64,000 nucleotides of DNA from Pontiella agarivorans. Lineage in GTDB: Bacteria > Verrucomicrobiota > Kiritimatiellia > Kiritimatiellales > Pontiellaceae. This document shows positions 26,901 through 35,108 of the stretch, piece by piece. The stretch spans positions 1 to 64,000 of the forward strand of contig NZ_JARVCO010000007.1 of assembly GCF_034531395.1 (NCBI RefSeq), written 5' to 3'. The position numbers and the translations under genes are program-made. How positions within the stretch are numbered: the first letter of the stretch is position 1; every line of letters begins with the position of its first letter. A model generated the notes under the pieces. It did not search any database, had not been told where the DNA came from, and worked only from the letters and a program-made list of their open reading frames with translations.

Positions 26901-27840
26901 GGGTGGATACTATGGCACCTACATCGACTGCGTTATCATGAGCAACTATGCCGGATACGGCGCCGGTCTTTATCAGGCAGAGGCCATCCGGTGTACGATC
27001 TCCGGCAATCAGGGAACCGGCAGCAGCAGAGGCGGCGGGGCCTATGACTGCGACCTTTACCACTGTATTATTGAGGGGAATTCTTCCAGCCGATATGGGG
27101 GCGGGGTCTATATTTGTGATGCGTACTCATGTCTTATTCAAAACAATACATCGACACGAAATGGCGCCGGCGGCTATCAAGGCACATACTACAACTGTAC
27201 CATTGTTTCCAATATGACCTCCCAGTCCTACTACCCCGGCGGCGGGGTGTACGATGGAAACCTGTGGAACTGCATTGTTGCAGGTAACTTCAGCGAAACG
27301 ACGCCAAACAACCTGTACTCGGGCACCGCGGACAACACCTGCTCGCCGGATGTCACGCATGGCTCCGACGGCAACATCACCAACGCTCCGGCGTTCGTGA
27401 ATGCGGCCAATGGCAACTACCGGTTATCCGTCGGGTCACTCTGTATCGATGCCGGAAGCAACGCCGTTGTCATGGTGGCCGTCGACCTCGATGGTAATGC
27501 GCGCATCGTGGGCGGAACGGTGGATATGGGGGCCTATGAATATGCGTCTGACGCCGGGGGTGACCGTGACGGCGACGGTATGTCGGATGCCGACGAGCTG
27601 ATTGCGGGAACGGATATCAATAATCCCGATGATTATTTCCGGATTACCGGCGTATCGGGTGCGGCGCTGAGCTGGAATGCCGTCAGCAACCGGCTCTATT
27701 CGGTCTACTGGACAGAGGACCTGGTGGACGAACCGTTTGTTCTGCTGACCAACGGCCTGACTTCCGGCAGTTTTGAGGATGCGGCGGCGGCCGGCTACAC
27801 CAACGGGTTCTATCTGATCAAAGTCGAGTTGGTTCCGTAG
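23917..27840 (+). CDS. Large secreted triple beta-helix protein with choice-of-anchor-Q-like modules
   Basis: 1307 residues from ATG 23917, which has AGGGAGAGG upstream and a signal peptide ending near GRVAAA. Three similar modules of about 400 residues follow. Each opens like IHVSDAGGSDTNDGSSW or IYVALGGSDANDGSSW, continues as a Gly/Cys-rich parallel beta-helix and ends in a segment such as SPCIGAG..DIDGE. Two Ig/PKD-like domains ending ILTAFNDTYPGG and VFTAWNDTYPGG link them. The C-terminus has a calcium loop (DRDGDGMSDADEL) and a small beta domain. Likely a cell-surface or secreted adhesin or glycan-binding protein; no catalytic motif seen. Codon use is more C-rich than in the neighbours. 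Confidence 0.88.
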   Translation: MKASGYVAGILFVCALQFSGRVAAADLYVAGYGGDIQAAVNAAAPGDTVWVEDGTYDLSSEIQITNAITVRGINGPSAVIIDGANSNRCFRLSDVACTIQDLTVTHGFVPGWPNYSGAGIYCEDSNLPVISNCVIEANSANPDDYCSGGGLAGGTAVDCIIRSNVAWGGGGAQGAILIRCLVEDNHAQEYGGGISGGSATNCIIINNTAIPDTPIVEGSPGGAGASGADTVGCAISGNTTTGEGGGVRYGNHRNSTITANTANFGGGTYDVNELYNCIIWHNMITGSGDGGGLGEFSEPIAMADAAYVSGSDVAFGWDIQYSCTPEADQFFGEGNITNDPVLVSFSHIATNSPCIGAGTNAYAIGVDIDAELWLDPPSMGCDENHGPGSLTGPLDLSISGPDTVATGFSAEFLFVVKGIPTLVIASIESNGTTTNPMSSVEAFWSTPGTNDLILTAFNDTYPGGVSLTQEVVVVSAEATAIHVSDAGGSDTNDGSSWLMAKQTLQAGIDAQDVVGGWVLVADGTYTNELFPVYIDRPVSVQSTNGAPSTVVDAGGMDRCFDITAPGAVLTGFTVQNGFTYDSGAGIFCSSLNATVHNCIIRDNYSNYAGGGMAGGTAVNCHFLANKSDSDGAALRAATAIGCVLAGNEAIDGYAAAYLCELRNCTVVGNHAAYGTGGAFDCDLFNSIVWYNTCSNPDEGENITYGTWTNVCSPDVVHGLDGSITNEPMLASISHLQPGSPCIGAGDAAEALETDIDGEAWLSPPAIGCDEYPGSGNVTGMLSMAVSGLIDCAVGTTADYSFLAIGSATQTVADFGGGTVVTNPVAAISKTWNIAGMHDVVFTAWNDTYPGGTSVTQTVNVLTLEASTIYVALGGSDANDGSSWALAKETIQGGVDAQMVYGGRVLVSNGTYMVTSPVMVATPVQLVGYGGWEETCIDGGNNSQCLYLQHSEALVDGFCITNAGGSYYGGGVRCDTTDPVITNCLIVDCQSSLYGGGGYYGTYIDCVIMSNYAGYGAGLYQAEAIRCTISGNQGTGSSRGGGAYDCDLYHCIIEGNSSSRYGGGVYICDAYSCLIQNNTSTRNGAGGYQGTYYNCTIVSNMTSQSYYPGGGVYDGNLWNCIVAGNFSETTPNNLYSGTADNTCSPDVTHGSDGNITNAPAFVNAANGNYRLSVGSLCIDAGSNAVVMVAVDLDGNARIVGGTVDMGAYEYASDAGGDRDGDGMSDADELIAGTDINNPDDYFRITGVSGAALSWNAVSNRLYSVYWTEDLVDEPFVLLTNGLTSGSFEDAAAAGYTNGFYLIKVELVP

Positions 27841-27866
27841 CCAAGCAATATGCAGTGAAAGATTGA

Positions 27867-27899
27867 AACCATGCGTCGCTTCGGCGCATGGTTCTTTTT
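27867..27899 (+). terminator. Terminator abutting the Nudix start
   Basis: AACCATGCG (27867-27875) pairs with CGCATGGTT (27885-27893) around a 9-base loop, followed by CTTTTT. It ends immediately before the ATG at 27900. Confidence 0.9.
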
Positions 27900-28523
27900 A
27901 TGAAAACGTCAAAACATGTTGTCTGGGCGCGCAAGATCAAGGCCGTTGCACAGATCGGGCTGGAGTATGCACAGGATCCCTACGACCGCGGACGCTATGA
28001 AGAGCTGCAGGCTCTCGCTGCGGAAATGATGGCAGAGGCCTCGGATGTACCCTTCCACCGCTGGATGGATCTCTTTGAAAAGGAGTCCGGGTATCTCACG
28101 CCGCGCGTTGATGTGCGCGGGGCGGTTTTCCGCGACGGCCGGGTACTGCTGTCGCGTGAAATGGACGATGGCTGCTGGAGCCTGCCGGGCGGTTGGGCGG
28201 ATGTGAATGATCCGCCATCCGTCGCGGTTGAGCGTGAGGTGCTGGAGGAGACCGGCTATGCCGTGCGCTGCACCAAACTTGCCGCCGTGCTCGACCGCGA
28301 CCTGCATTACAACGAGGACAAACGCCCCGTCCATACCTACAAGCTGATGTTTCTCTGCGAGATTGTCGGCGAGGGCGGTGAGCTGGATCACGATATTTCC
28401 GAGGCCCGCTTCTTTCCAATCGAAGAACTCCCGCCGCTCTCGCTGCACCGCACGTTGCCGAAACAGATTCGGACGATGTTCAGTCATCATCAAAATCCGG
28501 AGCTGCCGGCTGAGTTTGATTAG
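27900..28523 (+). CDS. NUDIX hydrolase (ADP-ribose pyrophosphatase-like)
   Basis: 207 residues. The N-terminal helical domain (WARKIKAVAQIGLEYAQDPYDRGRYEEL) matches the Nudix_N_2 type. The Nudix box ends with the canonical REVLEETGY, but Asp replaces the first Glu of the consensus (G-x5-D-x7-REVLEETG). Members with this layout hydrolyse ADP-ribose or similar nucleotides. Oddly, a strong terminator ends directly before the ATG and no ribosome site is visible. The stop overlaps the convergent NFACT-R gene by 4 bases. Confidence 0.9.
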   Translation: MKTSKHVVWARKIKAVAQIGLEYAQDPYDRGRYEELQALAAEMMAEASDVPFHRWMDLFEKESGYLTPRVDVRGAVFRDGRVLLSREMDDGCWSLPGGWADVNDPPSVAVEREVLEETGYAVRCTKLAAVLDRDLHYNEDKRPVHTYKLMFLCEIVGEGGELDHDISEARFFPIEELPPLSLHRTLPKQIRTMFSHHQNPELPAEFD

Positions 28524-28903
28524 GATTCCGGGAGGGCGGGGCGTACCTTGACGGTCTTTTCGCGCTTGATGGTTACGCTGCCGGGTTTGGCACCGCGGGG
28601 TTTGCCGACGTGTTTGGCTTCGGTATATTTGACCGGGACGTTGCCGGCGTTCCGGGCCTTGGAATGCCAGGCCGCGATGGCGGCGGTTTGGCGGATGAGC
28701 GCGTTGTCGGGCTTTTCCCCTTCCGGGCATCGGAGAATGACATGGCTGCCGGGCAGACCGTGAACGTGGAACCAGTATTCTTCGGGCCGCGCGGTTTTCA
28801 GACTCAGCAGGTCGTTGTCGTGGTCGGTTTTGCCGGCCCAGGCCTCGAAGCCGCCGGGCAGTTCATATTTCCAGCAATCGGGTTGAATGTTGCGCTGTTT
28901 CAT
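28520..28903 (-). CDS. Stand-alone NFACT-R (DUF814) RNA-binding protein
   Basis: 127 residues covering only the NFACT-R domain found at the C-terminus of RqcH/FbpA/NEMF: WAGKTDHDNDLLSLKTARPEEYWFHVHGLPGSHVIL, then KPDNALIRQTAAIAAWHSKAR and YTEAKHVGKPRGAKPG. In full-length proteins this domain binds tRNA and ribosomes stalled in translation. The NFACT-N and coiled-coil parts are absent here. Function of the solo form is not settled; a tRNA- or ribosome-related role is an inference. Confidence 0.88.
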   Translation of the reverse strand: MKQRNIQPDCWKYELPGGFEAWAGKTDHDNDLLSLKTARPEEYWFHVHGLPGSHVILRCPEGEKPDNALIRQTAAIAAWHSKARNAGNVPVKYTEAKHVGKPRGAKPGSVTIKREKTVKVRPALPES

Positions 28904-28914
28904 GGAAAGGATTG

Positions 28915-28947
28915 TTAACCACGGAATACACGGAATACACGGAAAAA
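28915..28947. repeat. ACGGAATACACGGAATACACGGAA direct repeats (three units)
   Basis: Three tandem units of the type ACGGAATAC follow TTAACC between divergent genes. Similar short repeats occur in many environmental bacterial genomes and are often mistranslated as NHGIHGIHGK or TEYTEYTEK peptides; no gene is supported here. Confidence 0.7.
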
Positions 28948-28953
28948 CCCCGA

Positions 28954-29355
28954 ATGAACTTATTTACATATGGAACGCTGATGTGGCCGGAGGTGCTGGA
29001 GTCGGTCATCGGGCGGCGGTTGACGGGAACCCGGGCGGTGCTGGAGGGCTACATCCGGCTGCGCGTCAAGGGACAGCACTATCCGGTGGCGGTCCGGTCG
29101 CCGGAGGATGCGGTAGAGGGCACGCTCTGCACCGGCCTCTTCCCGGAGGAGCTCCAATGCCTGGATCGCTTTGAAGGTGTGGAGTATGACCGCGTCGAAA
29201 CGGACTTTGATGGAACGGCGGCGTGGGTCTACGTTCTTTCCAAGGATTGGAAATCGATAGCCGCGCCCACCCTTTGGAAACCGGCGGACCTGCGGCCGGA
29301 ACATCTGGCGGCCTTTTGTGCGGAATATAGAGGCTGGGGCGAACGATCGAATTAA
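28954..29355 (+). CDS. Gamma-glutamylcyclotransferase-fold (AIG2-like) protein
   Basis: 133 residues from ATG 28954, where the family motif starts: NLFTYGTLMWPEV (the YGTL glycine-loop). LDRFEGVEYDRV, containing the expected acidic residue, and WVYVLS follow. Members are GGCT/GACT-type cyclotransferases acting on gamma-glutamyl amines or related compounds; the substrate here is unknown. An exact dispersed palindrome (29238-29252) encodes SKDWK near the C-terminus. Confidence 0.88.
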   Translation: MNLFTYGTLMWPEVLESVIGRRLTGTRAVLEGYIRLRVKGQHYPVAVRSPEDAVEGTLCTGLFPEELQCLDRFEGVEYDRVETDFDGTAAWVYVLSKDWKSIAAPTLWKPADLRPEHLAAFCAEYRGWGERSN

Positions 29356-29419
29356 AAGACGTATGAGGTTTAATCTATTTCTTCATTGTGAAGAAGAGTT
29401 TTTTATTTAATGTGCGTAC

Positions 29420-31375
29420 ATGTCCGGCCATGAACAATTAAAAGAGCGGTTCCGTTTCTTTCAATCGCTTGCGTTCAAGCTGAGCCTGGTCATTTTTCTT
29501 GTGGCCTCAACCCTGCTTTCCGGGCTGGGTATTTACTATATTCAGAAATTTTCTCACATCATTGAAACTGAGCTGCTTAGCAGTGCCTGTGTTCCGGCCA
29601 GACTGGTGAGCAACGGCAATCTGTCAATGGAGGTGGCGCGGGACAGGACGGCGCTTTCCGAGATGATACGGGCCCGAGTGCTGCATTCCATGATTACGAC
29701 ACCAGCTGGCGATGTGCTTTACAGCGATGATGGAGCATTGGAAGGGTCGGTTACGAATGCCGGGGGAATATATACCAATCATGCGGACCTGGTGCGCTGG
29801 AAGAACCATTCAACGCTGGGCATTGCCGGTCTTGAGGGGCGGCAGCATATTTACATCACCGTTCCGCTTCAACGGCCGGACGGTCAGCAGCTGGTTTGGC
29901 TGATGGAACTCGACGGCGAACGCAACCGCAGACGTAAAGCGTGGGCGGCGAAGCTGTTCCTCCGGGGATTTCTGGGGTCTATTTTTTCAGTGTCCGTGAT
30001 CGGGGCTGGGCTTGCACACTGGATGCTGCGTCCCCGGCTTCGACGGATTACGGAATGTCTGGAAGCGGTGGAGCAGGGGGATCTCAGTCCGCGGGTCAAA
30101 CAGATCCGCAGCACTGATGAGTTGGGGATTCTCGGCCGTGGAATGAATGACATGCTTACAAAACTATCCGGGCAGCGGATGGGGCAGAAGCAACTGCTCG
30201 AAGAACTTGAGGCGGCCAAGGTGAGCGCAGAGCATGCCAACCGTACCAAGAGTGAGTTTCTGGCCAACATGAGCCATGAAATCCGAACGCCGATGAACGG
30301 TGTGCTCGGTATGGCTCAACTGATCAAGGATACGGAACTCTCCTCCGAGCAGAAGGAATATGTGGAAACTATCGCTTCCTCGGCTGATAACCTGTTGCGC
30401 ATCATCAATTCGATACTTGATCTCTCACGTGTCGAGATGGGCAAGCTTGATCTCACTATCGATACAGTTGATATCTGCCGAATTATCGCTGAGCTGGAGA
30501 TTCTGTTTACCCCGGCGGCAGACGAAAAAGGGCTTCAGCTGATTGTAACCTGCCCGGAATCCCTTCGCCATGTTCGCACCGACGAGGGCATGATTCGTCA
30601 GGTGCTGATCAATCTGATGGGAAACGCCATCAAATTTACCCCGGCGGGTCATGTGGAGCTTACAGTGGAACCGCTTGAATACCACGGGAATGAATGTACC
30701 ATACGGTTTTCGGTTGCGGATACGGGGATTGGAATCTCGGAAGAGGCGCAGCAGCTGATTTTCAAGAAATTCACGCAGGTGGACGGATCGCAAACGCGCG
30801 CCTATGGCGGTACAGGGCTGGGACTCGCAATTTCCCGGAAAATGGTGGAGCAGCTCGGCGGGCGACTGACGGTGAAAAGTTCAGAAGGTGCCGGCACGGA
30901 GTTCAGCTTCACAATAACCATGCATGTTGAATCGTTTTCGTCAGGAGCATCCGGCCTGGCTCATGACGGGGCAGAACCGATTGAGCCGCTGAATCTCGAT
31001 GTGCTCGTGGTGGAAGACAATAAACTGAACCAGCGGGTTCTCATGAAGATGCTGGAAAAGCTCGGCTGCCGGATCGTGCTGGCCGAAAACGGAAAAGAGG
31101 CCCTTCACGTTCTCAGACTTGTCATGCCCGTTGAAGAGCGTCCCCGTTTTGATCTGATCCTGATGGATATACAGATGCCGGTGCTCGACGGGCTTAAGGC
31201 CACCGGGATGATCCGCGCTCAGGAAGGTGAAGAGCGCAGAACCCCGATTATTGCCATTACCGCCCACGCGATGAAAGGCGACCGTGAAAAATTCATGGAG
31301 CAGGGAATGGATGGATATCTCTCAAAGCCCGTTCGGAAGCAGGATTTGCTGAATGTAATCCGGCATTTTGCCTGA
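29420..31375 (+). CDS. Hybrid sensor histidine kinase/response regulator
   Basis: 651 residues in the inner membrane. Two membrane helices (about 16-38 and 178-203) flank a periplasmic sensing domain of about 140 residues, followed by HAMP (about 205-255). HisKA has H286 in NMSHEIRTPMNG. The HATPase domain (about 395-510) shows NLMGNAIKFT, ADTGIGIS and GGTGLGLAIS, and a receiver domain (about 530-650) has D583 in LILMDIQMPVLDG. There is no output domain and no adjacent response regulator or HPt gene, so the final partner is elsewhere. A terminator ends the gene. Confidence 0.95.
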   Translation: MSGHEQLKERFRFFQSLAFKLSLVIFLVASTLLSGLGIYYIQKFSHIIETELLSSACVPARLVSNGNLSMEVARDRTALSEMIRARVLHSMITTPAGDVLYSDDGALEGSVTNAGGIYTNHADLVRWKNHSTLGIAGLEGRQHIYITVPLQRPDGQQLVWLMELDGERNRRRKAWAAKLFLRGFLGSIFSVSVIGAGLAHWMLRPRLRRITECLEAVEQGDLSPRVKQIRSTDELGILGRGMNDMLTKLSGQRMGQKQLLEELEAAKVSAEHANRTKSEFLANMSHEIRTPMNGVLGMAQLIKDTELSSEQKEYVETIASSADNLLRIINSILDLSRVEMGKLDLTIDTVDICRIIAELEILFTPAADEKGLQLIVTCPESLRHVRTDEGMIRQVLINLMGNAIKFTPAGHVELTVEPLEYHGNECTIRFSVADTGIGISEEAQQLIFKKFTQVDGSQTRAYGGTGLGLAISRKMVEQLGGRLTVKSSEGAGTEFSFTITMHVESFSSGASGLAHDGAEPIEPLNLDVLVVEDNKLNQRVLMKMLEKLGCRIVLAENGKEALHVLRLVMPVEERPRFDLILMDIQMPVLDGLKATGMIRAQEGEERRTPIIAITAHAMKGDREKFMEQGMDGYLSKPVRKQDLLNVIRHFA

Positions 31376-31407
31376 TAGCCGGAACATCGGTGTGCCGGCT
31401 ATTTTTT
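31375..31407 (+). terminator. Terminator after the hybrid kinase gene
   Basis: ATAGCCGG (31375-31382) pairs with CCGGCTAT (31395-31402), then a T run. The stem begins within the stop codon region of the kinase gene. Confidence 0.9.
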
Positions 31408-31474
31408 CGTATTTAATCTGCCTGTTTTTTCTAGGTTCATGTATCTTTGTCCTTTTATTAAAGGAAAGAGTCCT

Positions 31475-31747
31475 ATGATACCAAGCCGTGGAAAAGTACC
31501 CATGTTCAAAATGAAGCCCGAACCCGTTCCGATGATCGGGTCTATCGTGGTTTTTATTCTGGGGCTTCTGTTCTGGCTGGAGGGCCACCGCGATCCCGGA
31601 AACCTGCCTGCGCACAGCCGGGCCAACCTGATTTTTGCGATATCCATCATCATATCCGGTCTGTTTTTAATCGTGGCCACCGGCCGCATGTGGTTCAAAC
31701 ATCTCTGGCATGACCGCTACGGTAAACAGAAAAAGAGACGCCGCTGA
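31475..31747 (+). CDS. Small membrane protein of unknown function
   Basis: 90 residues from ATG 31475, which follows AAAGGAAAGAG. Two membrane helices (about 18-38 and 53-75) are separated by a short polar loop, and the C-terminus is strongly basic (GKQKKRRR). I recognise no family. It stands alone between a terminator and an unrelated gene. Confidence 0.7.
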   Translation: MIPSRGKVPMFKMKPEPVPMIGSIVVFILGLLFWLEGHRDPGNLPAHSRANLIFAISIIISGLFLIVATGRMWFKHLWHDRYGKQKKRRR

Positions 31748-31870
31748 TTTTACTCCGCAGACCAGAGGGGCCGCTCCTGCCGGTGGACCGGTGACGCGAT
31801 ACGGACGCCGCCATGCTATAAAGCCGCAATCTAGTCTCGAATTACCGCCGGTTTCTGGTATTTTTCTGTC

Positions 31871-32458
31871 GTGAAATCAATCGACCATTTTCAGCAGAAC
31901 CGGCCCGTACACCTGGCACGGCGCGATGTTTACTTTGAACATGCAGTAAAATTGCTGCGTGCTCAGGAGTCGACCGGACAGGACATCCGAATGGAAGAAT
32001 ATGAGGAGATTCTTTTCCTTTTGCGTGTTGCCCGCCAGCATGCGAAATATTCGAGTCGCCAAAATTCCGCCGGACATGCAACGGACGAACAGTTCGAGCG
32101 GTTTTTGAATATTCTGGCGGGCAACGTGAAAGCCGTTCTCTCTATGCTGAATCTGCGGACCATGACCGAGAGTTCCTCCGGATCATTTTTCAGTTTTCTC
32201 GGGGCCAACCAGGCCTCACTCGCCTTACAGGCCGAAGAGTACCAGCGCCGCGCCAACGATATTATCCGTTCGCTGCATAATACGCTTCTCATGGCGGAAG
32301 ATCCTTTCGAGCTGTTGAAAGTTGAGAATGCCGGTGTCTGTACGCCCGAAGAGCGGGAACGCTATGCCAAAGCCCGTGAGCACTTCACCCGCCTGATTGA
32401 AGAGGGGCGGCACCGCTATAAAATCGCAAAAAACTTCCGACGGCTTGGCAAACACTAA
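31871..32458 (+). CDS. Unknown helical protein convergent with mutL
   Basis: 195 residues from GTG 31871, without a clear ribosome site. Predicted largely helical and charged, with no signal peptide or membrane helix; the C-terminal part (ERERYAKAREHFTRLIEEGRHRY) looks like a coiled coil. I recognise no family. It meets mutL tail to tail with a 4-base overlap of stop codons. Confidence 0.65.
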   Translation: MKSIDHFQQNRPVHLARRDVYFEHAVKLLRAQESTGQDIRMEEYEEILFLLRVARQHAKYSSRQNSAGHATDEQFERFLNILAGNVKAVLSMLNLRTMTESSSGSFFSFLGANQASLALQAEEYQRRANDIIRSLHNTLLMAEDPFELLKVENAGVCTPEERERYAKAREHFTRLIEEGRHRYKIAKNFRRLGKH

Positions 32459-34314
32459 TCTCGGCTGAATTTCCGGTTCAGCTCCGAGAAACTGGTGAAA
32501 ATCAGAGTGGGTCGGCCGCGCGGCGATGTATAGGGCATTTCGGTTCCGGCCAGATCGGAAACGAGCTTCTCAATGGCAGCCTCAGAAAGCTGATCCGAGG
32601 TCCGTACGGCCATCTGGCAGGCCGTCTGTGCAATCTGTTCCTGCACCAGTTCCCGGGCACCGCGTTTTTTGCCGGCTTTTTCCAGTTCCCGTGCGATCTC
32701 AATGAGCATCGATTCCACCGGATTATCCTGAACATATACCGGCAGCGCATCCACCATGAAGGTATCACCGCCGAAATCGGAGACCCCGAATCCCAGCTCA
32801 TTCAGCATACCGAGATGACTGCGGACCACCTGTGCATCTGAGGGCAGCAGCTCCACGGTTTCCGGAGCAAGCAGGCCCTGTTTCTTTACCGCGTGAGCGC
32901 GGACGGCCCGGATAAACTTTTCGAAAAGTACGCGTTCGTGTGCGGCCCGCGGTTCCATCAGCACATAGCCTTCTTCTGTTTCCAGCACGACATAATTTCC
33001 GCCGATCTGTCCGACGATCCGGCACCAGCCCCACGGCGATTCGGGTTTTGCTTCAGAACGGGGAGAGTCGGGAGGATTTTGTTGCTGTTCCGGTGACGTT
33101 CGACGTTCAACCTGCTGACGGTTTACCTTCTCCGGTTTACGGTCGAGTAACGGTTCCGGCTTTCTGAGAATATCCTCCATCTGCTTCTGCGTTTCGATCT
33201 TTGGGCGAACCGCAGCGGGCGGGGATGTGGGGGGGTGGGGGCGCGGGGGAGGGAGGTCGACCCTTTCATCGTCCGGTGGAATAAGGGATCCCGTATTTTG
33301 GATTCCGAACCCTTCATTCTGAAAACTCAGTGCCTTGGAAAGCGCCTCAGCAATTGCATCGCGCAACTGGTTCGGTTTTCGGAAGCGCACCTCTTTTTTG
33401 GTTGGGTGCACATTCACATCGACCAGCGACGGTTCCATTTCAATAAAAAGAAACACGGCGGGATAGCGGCCTTTGGATACGACCGCATGATAGGCCTCAT
33501 TCAGGGCATGAAATACCACAGGAGCCGAAGCCGGGCGGCCGTTTACAAAAATATATTGATCCTGCCGGTCCTTACGGCCGGTCTGCGGCAGGCCGGCGTA
33601 GCCCGTAATTCTGTAGTCTGAATCGGAATAGCTGATTTCGAGCAGCTGTTCAAAAAAACTGTGGTTATAAAGTTCCGAAATCCGGTCTTCCATATTTCCG
33701 GACATCGGAAGGCTGTAGACCATCCGTTCATCCACTTTCAGCGACATCCCGATATCCGGATGCGCCAGCGCCATCACCAGAAAGAGCTGGCGGATATGAG
33801 AAAGCTCGGTCTGTTCCGCCCGCAGAAATTTACGACGCGCGGGTACGTTAAAGAAAAGGTTACGGATTTCCATACGCGTCCCGACCGGGCAGCCGATATC
33901 TTCGCAACTGAGGAATTTTCCGCCGGCAATCTGTATTTCCGTGCCGGCCAGATTTTCTTCGGGACGGGTGATAAGCGTAAAACGCGAAACCGAAGAAATC
34001 GCAGCGAGTGCTTCGCCGCGGAAACCCATCGTGTGGATATTTTCAATATCCGCTTCTGAACGGATTTTACTGGTGGCGTGCCGTTCGATGGAAAGCAGCG
34101 CCTGATCGCGATTCATGCCGCAGCCGTTGTCCGTGATGGAGATCAGCTGCCGCCCTCCGCGAATCACTTCGACATCAATCTGGGTTGCCCCGGCATCGAG
34201 CGAATTTTCAAATAATTCCTTCATGACCGAGGCCGGCCGTTCGACCACTTCGCCCGCCGCGATCTTGTTGATTACCTGATCCGGGAGCATTTGAATGACG
34301 GGTTTTGACTGCAT
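32455..34314 (-). CDS. mutL: DNA mismatch repair protein MutL, endonuclease motif degenerate
   Basis: About 619 residues from ATG 34314. The N-terminal GHKL ATPase is complete: VINKIAAGEVVERPASVMKEL, DNGCGM, HATSKI and TMGFRGEAL. A Pro/Gln-rich linker spans about 345-430. The C-terminal dimerisation domain is present, but the endonuclease signature DQHA-x2-E-x4-E reads EPRAAHERVLFE, and the usual CPHGRP reads TSPRGRP, so metal-binding residues are lost. It would act as a matchmaker without its own nicking activity, like E. coli MutL, which uses MutH. No mutS or mutH is in the window. Confidence 0.94.
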   Translation of the reverse strand: MQSKPVIQMLPDQVINKIAAGEVVERPASVMKELFENSLDAGATQIDVEVIRGGRQLISITDNGCGMNRDQALLSIERHATSKIRSEADIENIHTMGFRGEALAAISSVSRFTLITRPEENLAGTEIQIAGGKFLSCEDIGCPVGTRMEIRNLFFNVPARRKFLRAEQTELSHIRQLFLVMALAHPDIGMSLKVDERMVYSLPMSGNMEDRISELYNHSFFEQLLEISYSDSDYRITGYAGLPQTGRKDRQDQYIFVNGRPASAPVVFHALNEAYHAVVSKGRYPAVFLFIEMEPSLVDVNVHPTKKEVRFRKPNQLRDAIAEALSKALSFQNEGFGIQNTGSLIPPDDERVDLPPPRPHPPTSPPAAVRPKIETQKQMEDILRKPEPLLDRKPEKVNRQQVERRTSPEQQQNPPDSPRSEAKPESPWGWCRIVGQIGGNYVVLETEEGYVLMEPRAAHERVLFEKFIRAVRAHAVKKQGLLAPETVELLPSDAQVVRSHLGMLNELGFGVSDFGGDTFMVDALPVYVQDNPVESMLIEIARELEKAGKKRGARELVQEQIAQTACQMAVRTSDQLSEAAIEKLVSDLAGTEMPYTSPRGRPTLIFTSFSELNRKFSRD

Positions 34315-34369
34315 CGGCGCAACATAGCAGAACGGTTCCAAAGATGGGAAGTTCTGCGGCGCGATTTTG

Positions 34370-34972
34370 TCAGAACCTGTCCGTCATGACGACCTTGGTG
34401 AGCGGCAGCCGGTCTTTCGGGGCGGGAGTTTCTTTCAGGGCTTTGCCGATGGCGACGAACATACAGATGGCATGGTCGTCGGGCAGGTTGATGAGTTCCG
34501 CGACTTCTTCAAAATCGAAACCGTCCATGGGACAGGAATCATAGCCCAACGATTTTGCGGCGAGCATGAGGGTCTGTGCGGCGATGCCGCAGGAACGCAT
34601 GGCTTCATCGCGCTGGACCTGATCAAGCCCCTGATAATATTGCTGGATTGCGGGCACCATGTATTCCTGTACCGGTTCGGGGGCGGAATTCCAGTAGCGA
34701 ATCGGCTCCTTTTCCCAGGCTTTGAGGTCGGCGCAGAGAATGATCAGGAGTGAAGCATCGGTGATCTGCTGCTGATCCCAGGAAGCCTTTCGCAGCTTTC
34801 TGCGCAGAGGGGCATTTTGTACGACTACGAAACGCCAGTTCTGTATGTTGAAGGCGGTGGGAGAATGCAGCGCAAGCGACAGGAGTTTTTCGGTATCCCG
34901 GTCATTCATGACATGATCCGGATCGAAATGCCGCACCGAGCGGCGGGTCTGTATGGCGGAATGTACGTTCAT
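34370..34972 (-). CDS. Nitroreductase-family FMN enzyme
   Basis: 200 residues with the NTR fold: TRRSVRHFDPD at the N-terminus (FMN phosphate binding), SPTAFNIQNWRFVVV, and the C-terminal YDSCPMDGFDFEEV. Such enzymes use NAD(P)H to reduce nitro compounds, quinones or flavins. Gene context (mutL upstream, a STAS-like gene on the other side) does not point to a substrate. Confidence 0.93.
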   Translation of the reverse strand: MNVHSAIQTRRSVRHFDPDHVMNDRDTEKLLSLALHSPTAFNIQNWRFVVVQNAPLRRKLRKASWDQQQITDASLLIILCADLKAWEKEPIRYWNSAPEPVQEYMVPAIQQYYQGLDQVQRDEAMRSCGIAAQTLMLAAKSLGYDSCPMDGFDFEEVAELINLPDDHAICMFVAIGKALKETPAPKDRLPLTKVVMTDRF

Positions 34973-35044
34973 GGTCAGCTCTCCCTTATAATCGCCGCGG
35001 ACCTTAAGTCATTGATATAACGAATGAAAGGAGAACTTGAAAAG

Positions 35045-35089
35045 AATAAAAAGAAGGGCTTCGCCGCTGTTTGGGCTGTCGGCGGCGAA
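35045..35089 (-). terminator. Terminator of the STAS-like gene
   Basis: TTCGCCGC (35060-35067) pairs with GCGGCGAA (35082-35089). On the minus strand the stem is followed by a CCCTTCTTTTT tract (down to 35045). Confidence 0.85.
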
Positions 35090-35108
35090 ATTCAGGCCGG
35101 GGATCTGT

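Noticed and set aside
28887-29174. Open frame containing NHGIHGIHGK
   Set aside because: It is the translation of the ACGGAATAC direct repeats plus the wrong frame of the cyclotransferase gene, a well-known spurious pattern.
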